13,657 bases of DNA, taken from positions 1-13,657 of the forward strand of contig JANYAB010000597.1 of assembly GCA_025355225.1 (NCBI GenBank), given 5' to 3'. This document shows, piece by piece, positions 13,144 to 13,657 of the stretch (its first letter is position 1; each line of letters starts with the position of its first letter). Under the pieces are notes generated by a model. It did not search any database. It had not been told where the DNA came from and was given only the letters and a program-made list of their open reading frames with translations. A program made the translations under genes and the position numbers. The stretch comes from Bacteroidota bacterium. GTDB taxonomy: Bacteria; Bacteroidota; Bacteroidia; Sphingobacteriales; Sphingobacteriaceae.

Positions 13144-13657
13144 ATGTATAAAATATTATTTATAGCACTTCTGTTAGTATTGAAGCTGATCCCTGCATCT
13201 GCACAGAGTGACTGGAAACTGAAGATCGAAAAGGAAGGGATAAAGATATACACCAGCACGGTGCCTGATTCAAAGGTTAAAGCCATTAAAGTGGAAGCTG
13301 ACTTTAATGCAACCGCATCGCAAATGGTTGCCCTGGTGATGAATATAAAAAACAGTACCGATTGGGTATATCACCTCAAATCCGGTATATTGATCAAACA
13401 GGTTTCGCCTTCGGAGTTGTATTATTATTCAGAAGTCAACCTGCCCTGGCCGACGGCTAACCGGGACTTCGTAGTTCATTTAAAAGTTAATCAAAACCAG
13501 GATACGAAGGTTGTAACTATTGATGGCCGGGCTGTACCGGGCTTTGTTCCGGTAAAAAAAGGTATCGTCAGGGTTAGCGATTCCAATGGCAGATGGATCA
13601 TTACCCCATCCGGCAACGATCAAATAAAAGTGGTATACACAATACATGTAAATCCGG
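13144..13657 (+). CDS. Secreted START-domain lipid-binding protein (3' truncated by window)
   Basis: ATG at 13144 opens a frame that stays open for 171 codons to the window end. Residues 1-20 are a signal peptide (LFIALLLVLKLIPASA, cleaved before Q21). The visible part matches the START/Bet v1-like fold seen in many exported Bacteroidota proteins: WKLKIEKEGIKIYTS (24-38), helix ATASQMVALVMNI (56-68), STDWVYHLKSG (71-81), the YYYSEVNLPWPTANRDFVV block (93-111) and GFVPVKKGIVRV (133-144). START domains hold a lipid or other hydrophobic ligand in a deep pocket; the ligand here is unknown. About 30-50 residues, including the C-terminal helix, are expected beyond the window. It probably has its own promoter because a strong terminator lies just upstream. 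Confidence 0.85.
   Translation, partial: MYKILFIALLLVLKLIPASAQSDWKLKIEKEGIKIYTSTVPDSKVKAIKVEADFNATASQMVALVMNIKNSTDWVYHLKSGILIKQVSPSELYYYSEVNLPWPTANRDFVVHLKVNQNQDTKVVTIDGRAVPGFVPVKKGIVRVSDSNGRWIITPSGNDQIKVVYTIHVNP

Noticed and set aside
13065..13286. 73-codon minus-strand frame over the terminator and START gene start
   Set aside because: It crosses a strong terminator hairpin and overlaps the signal peptide of the clearly coding START-domain gene.

Overview
The window looks like a chromosomal segment from a Bacteroidota bacterium, most likely the family Sphingobacteriaceae (Mucilaginibacter or Pedobacter type). The grounds are the protein families present (small secreted and beta-barrel proteins, GH16, GlgX, START protein, cytochrome c with a Bacteroidota-style N-terminal domain), the general lack of Shine-Dalgarno sites, and several promoter candidates that fit the Bacteroidota pattern TTG-N19-22-TAnnTTTG. 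The genus is an inference from style. No rRNA, tRNA, CRISPR array, insertion sequence or phage gene was seen.

Layout. Bases 1-110 hold the C-terminal end of a gene that begins outside the window. A 55-residue His/Asp-rich lipoprotein follows (205-372) and converges through a hairpin terminator on a secreted GH16 glucanase (429-1307, minus). A short divergent region packed with repeats separates GH16 from a membrane-anchored metallophosphoesterase (1464-2729) and a 68-residue membrane protein (2831-3037). The latter meets a single-domain response regulator (3039-3401, minus) tail to tail with one base between them. A 47-residue two-helix membrane ORF (3631-3774) shares a bidirectional terminator with a secreted Lys/Ala/Asp-rich repeat protein (3831-4352, minus), which is divergent from an outer-membrane barrel protein (4541-5425). 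Next is a GlgX-type glycogen debranching enzyme (5612-7624), with a good promoter and a palindrome upstream.

The most coherent functional unit is the minus-strand pair 8416-9918 / 7640-8386: a Tat-exported FAD amine-oxidase-like enzyme followed 29 bases later by a membrane-anchored c-type cytochrome. This suggests an extracytoplasmic flavoenzyme that may pass electrons to a dedicated cytochrome. Divergent from it are two tandem copies of an exported PF04185-type phosphoesterase. The first copy is intact (10174-11073). The second (11186-12124) is complete except for one in-frame TAA where the first copy has a Lys codon. After a 323-base non-coding stretch come a small outer-membrane barrel protein (12448-13047), a strong terminator, and a START-domain protein cut by the window end (13144-13657).

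Most genes encode exported products: polysaccharide cleavage, phosphate-ester cleavage, electron transfer and outer-membrane barrels. The intracellular exceptions are GlgX and the response regulator. The segment reads as ordinary accessory envelope and carbon-use chromosome rather than a mobile island. The items most worth a second look are the flavoenzyme-cytochrome pair, the nonsense-interrupted phosphoesterase twin, and the very small or low-complexity exported proteins.
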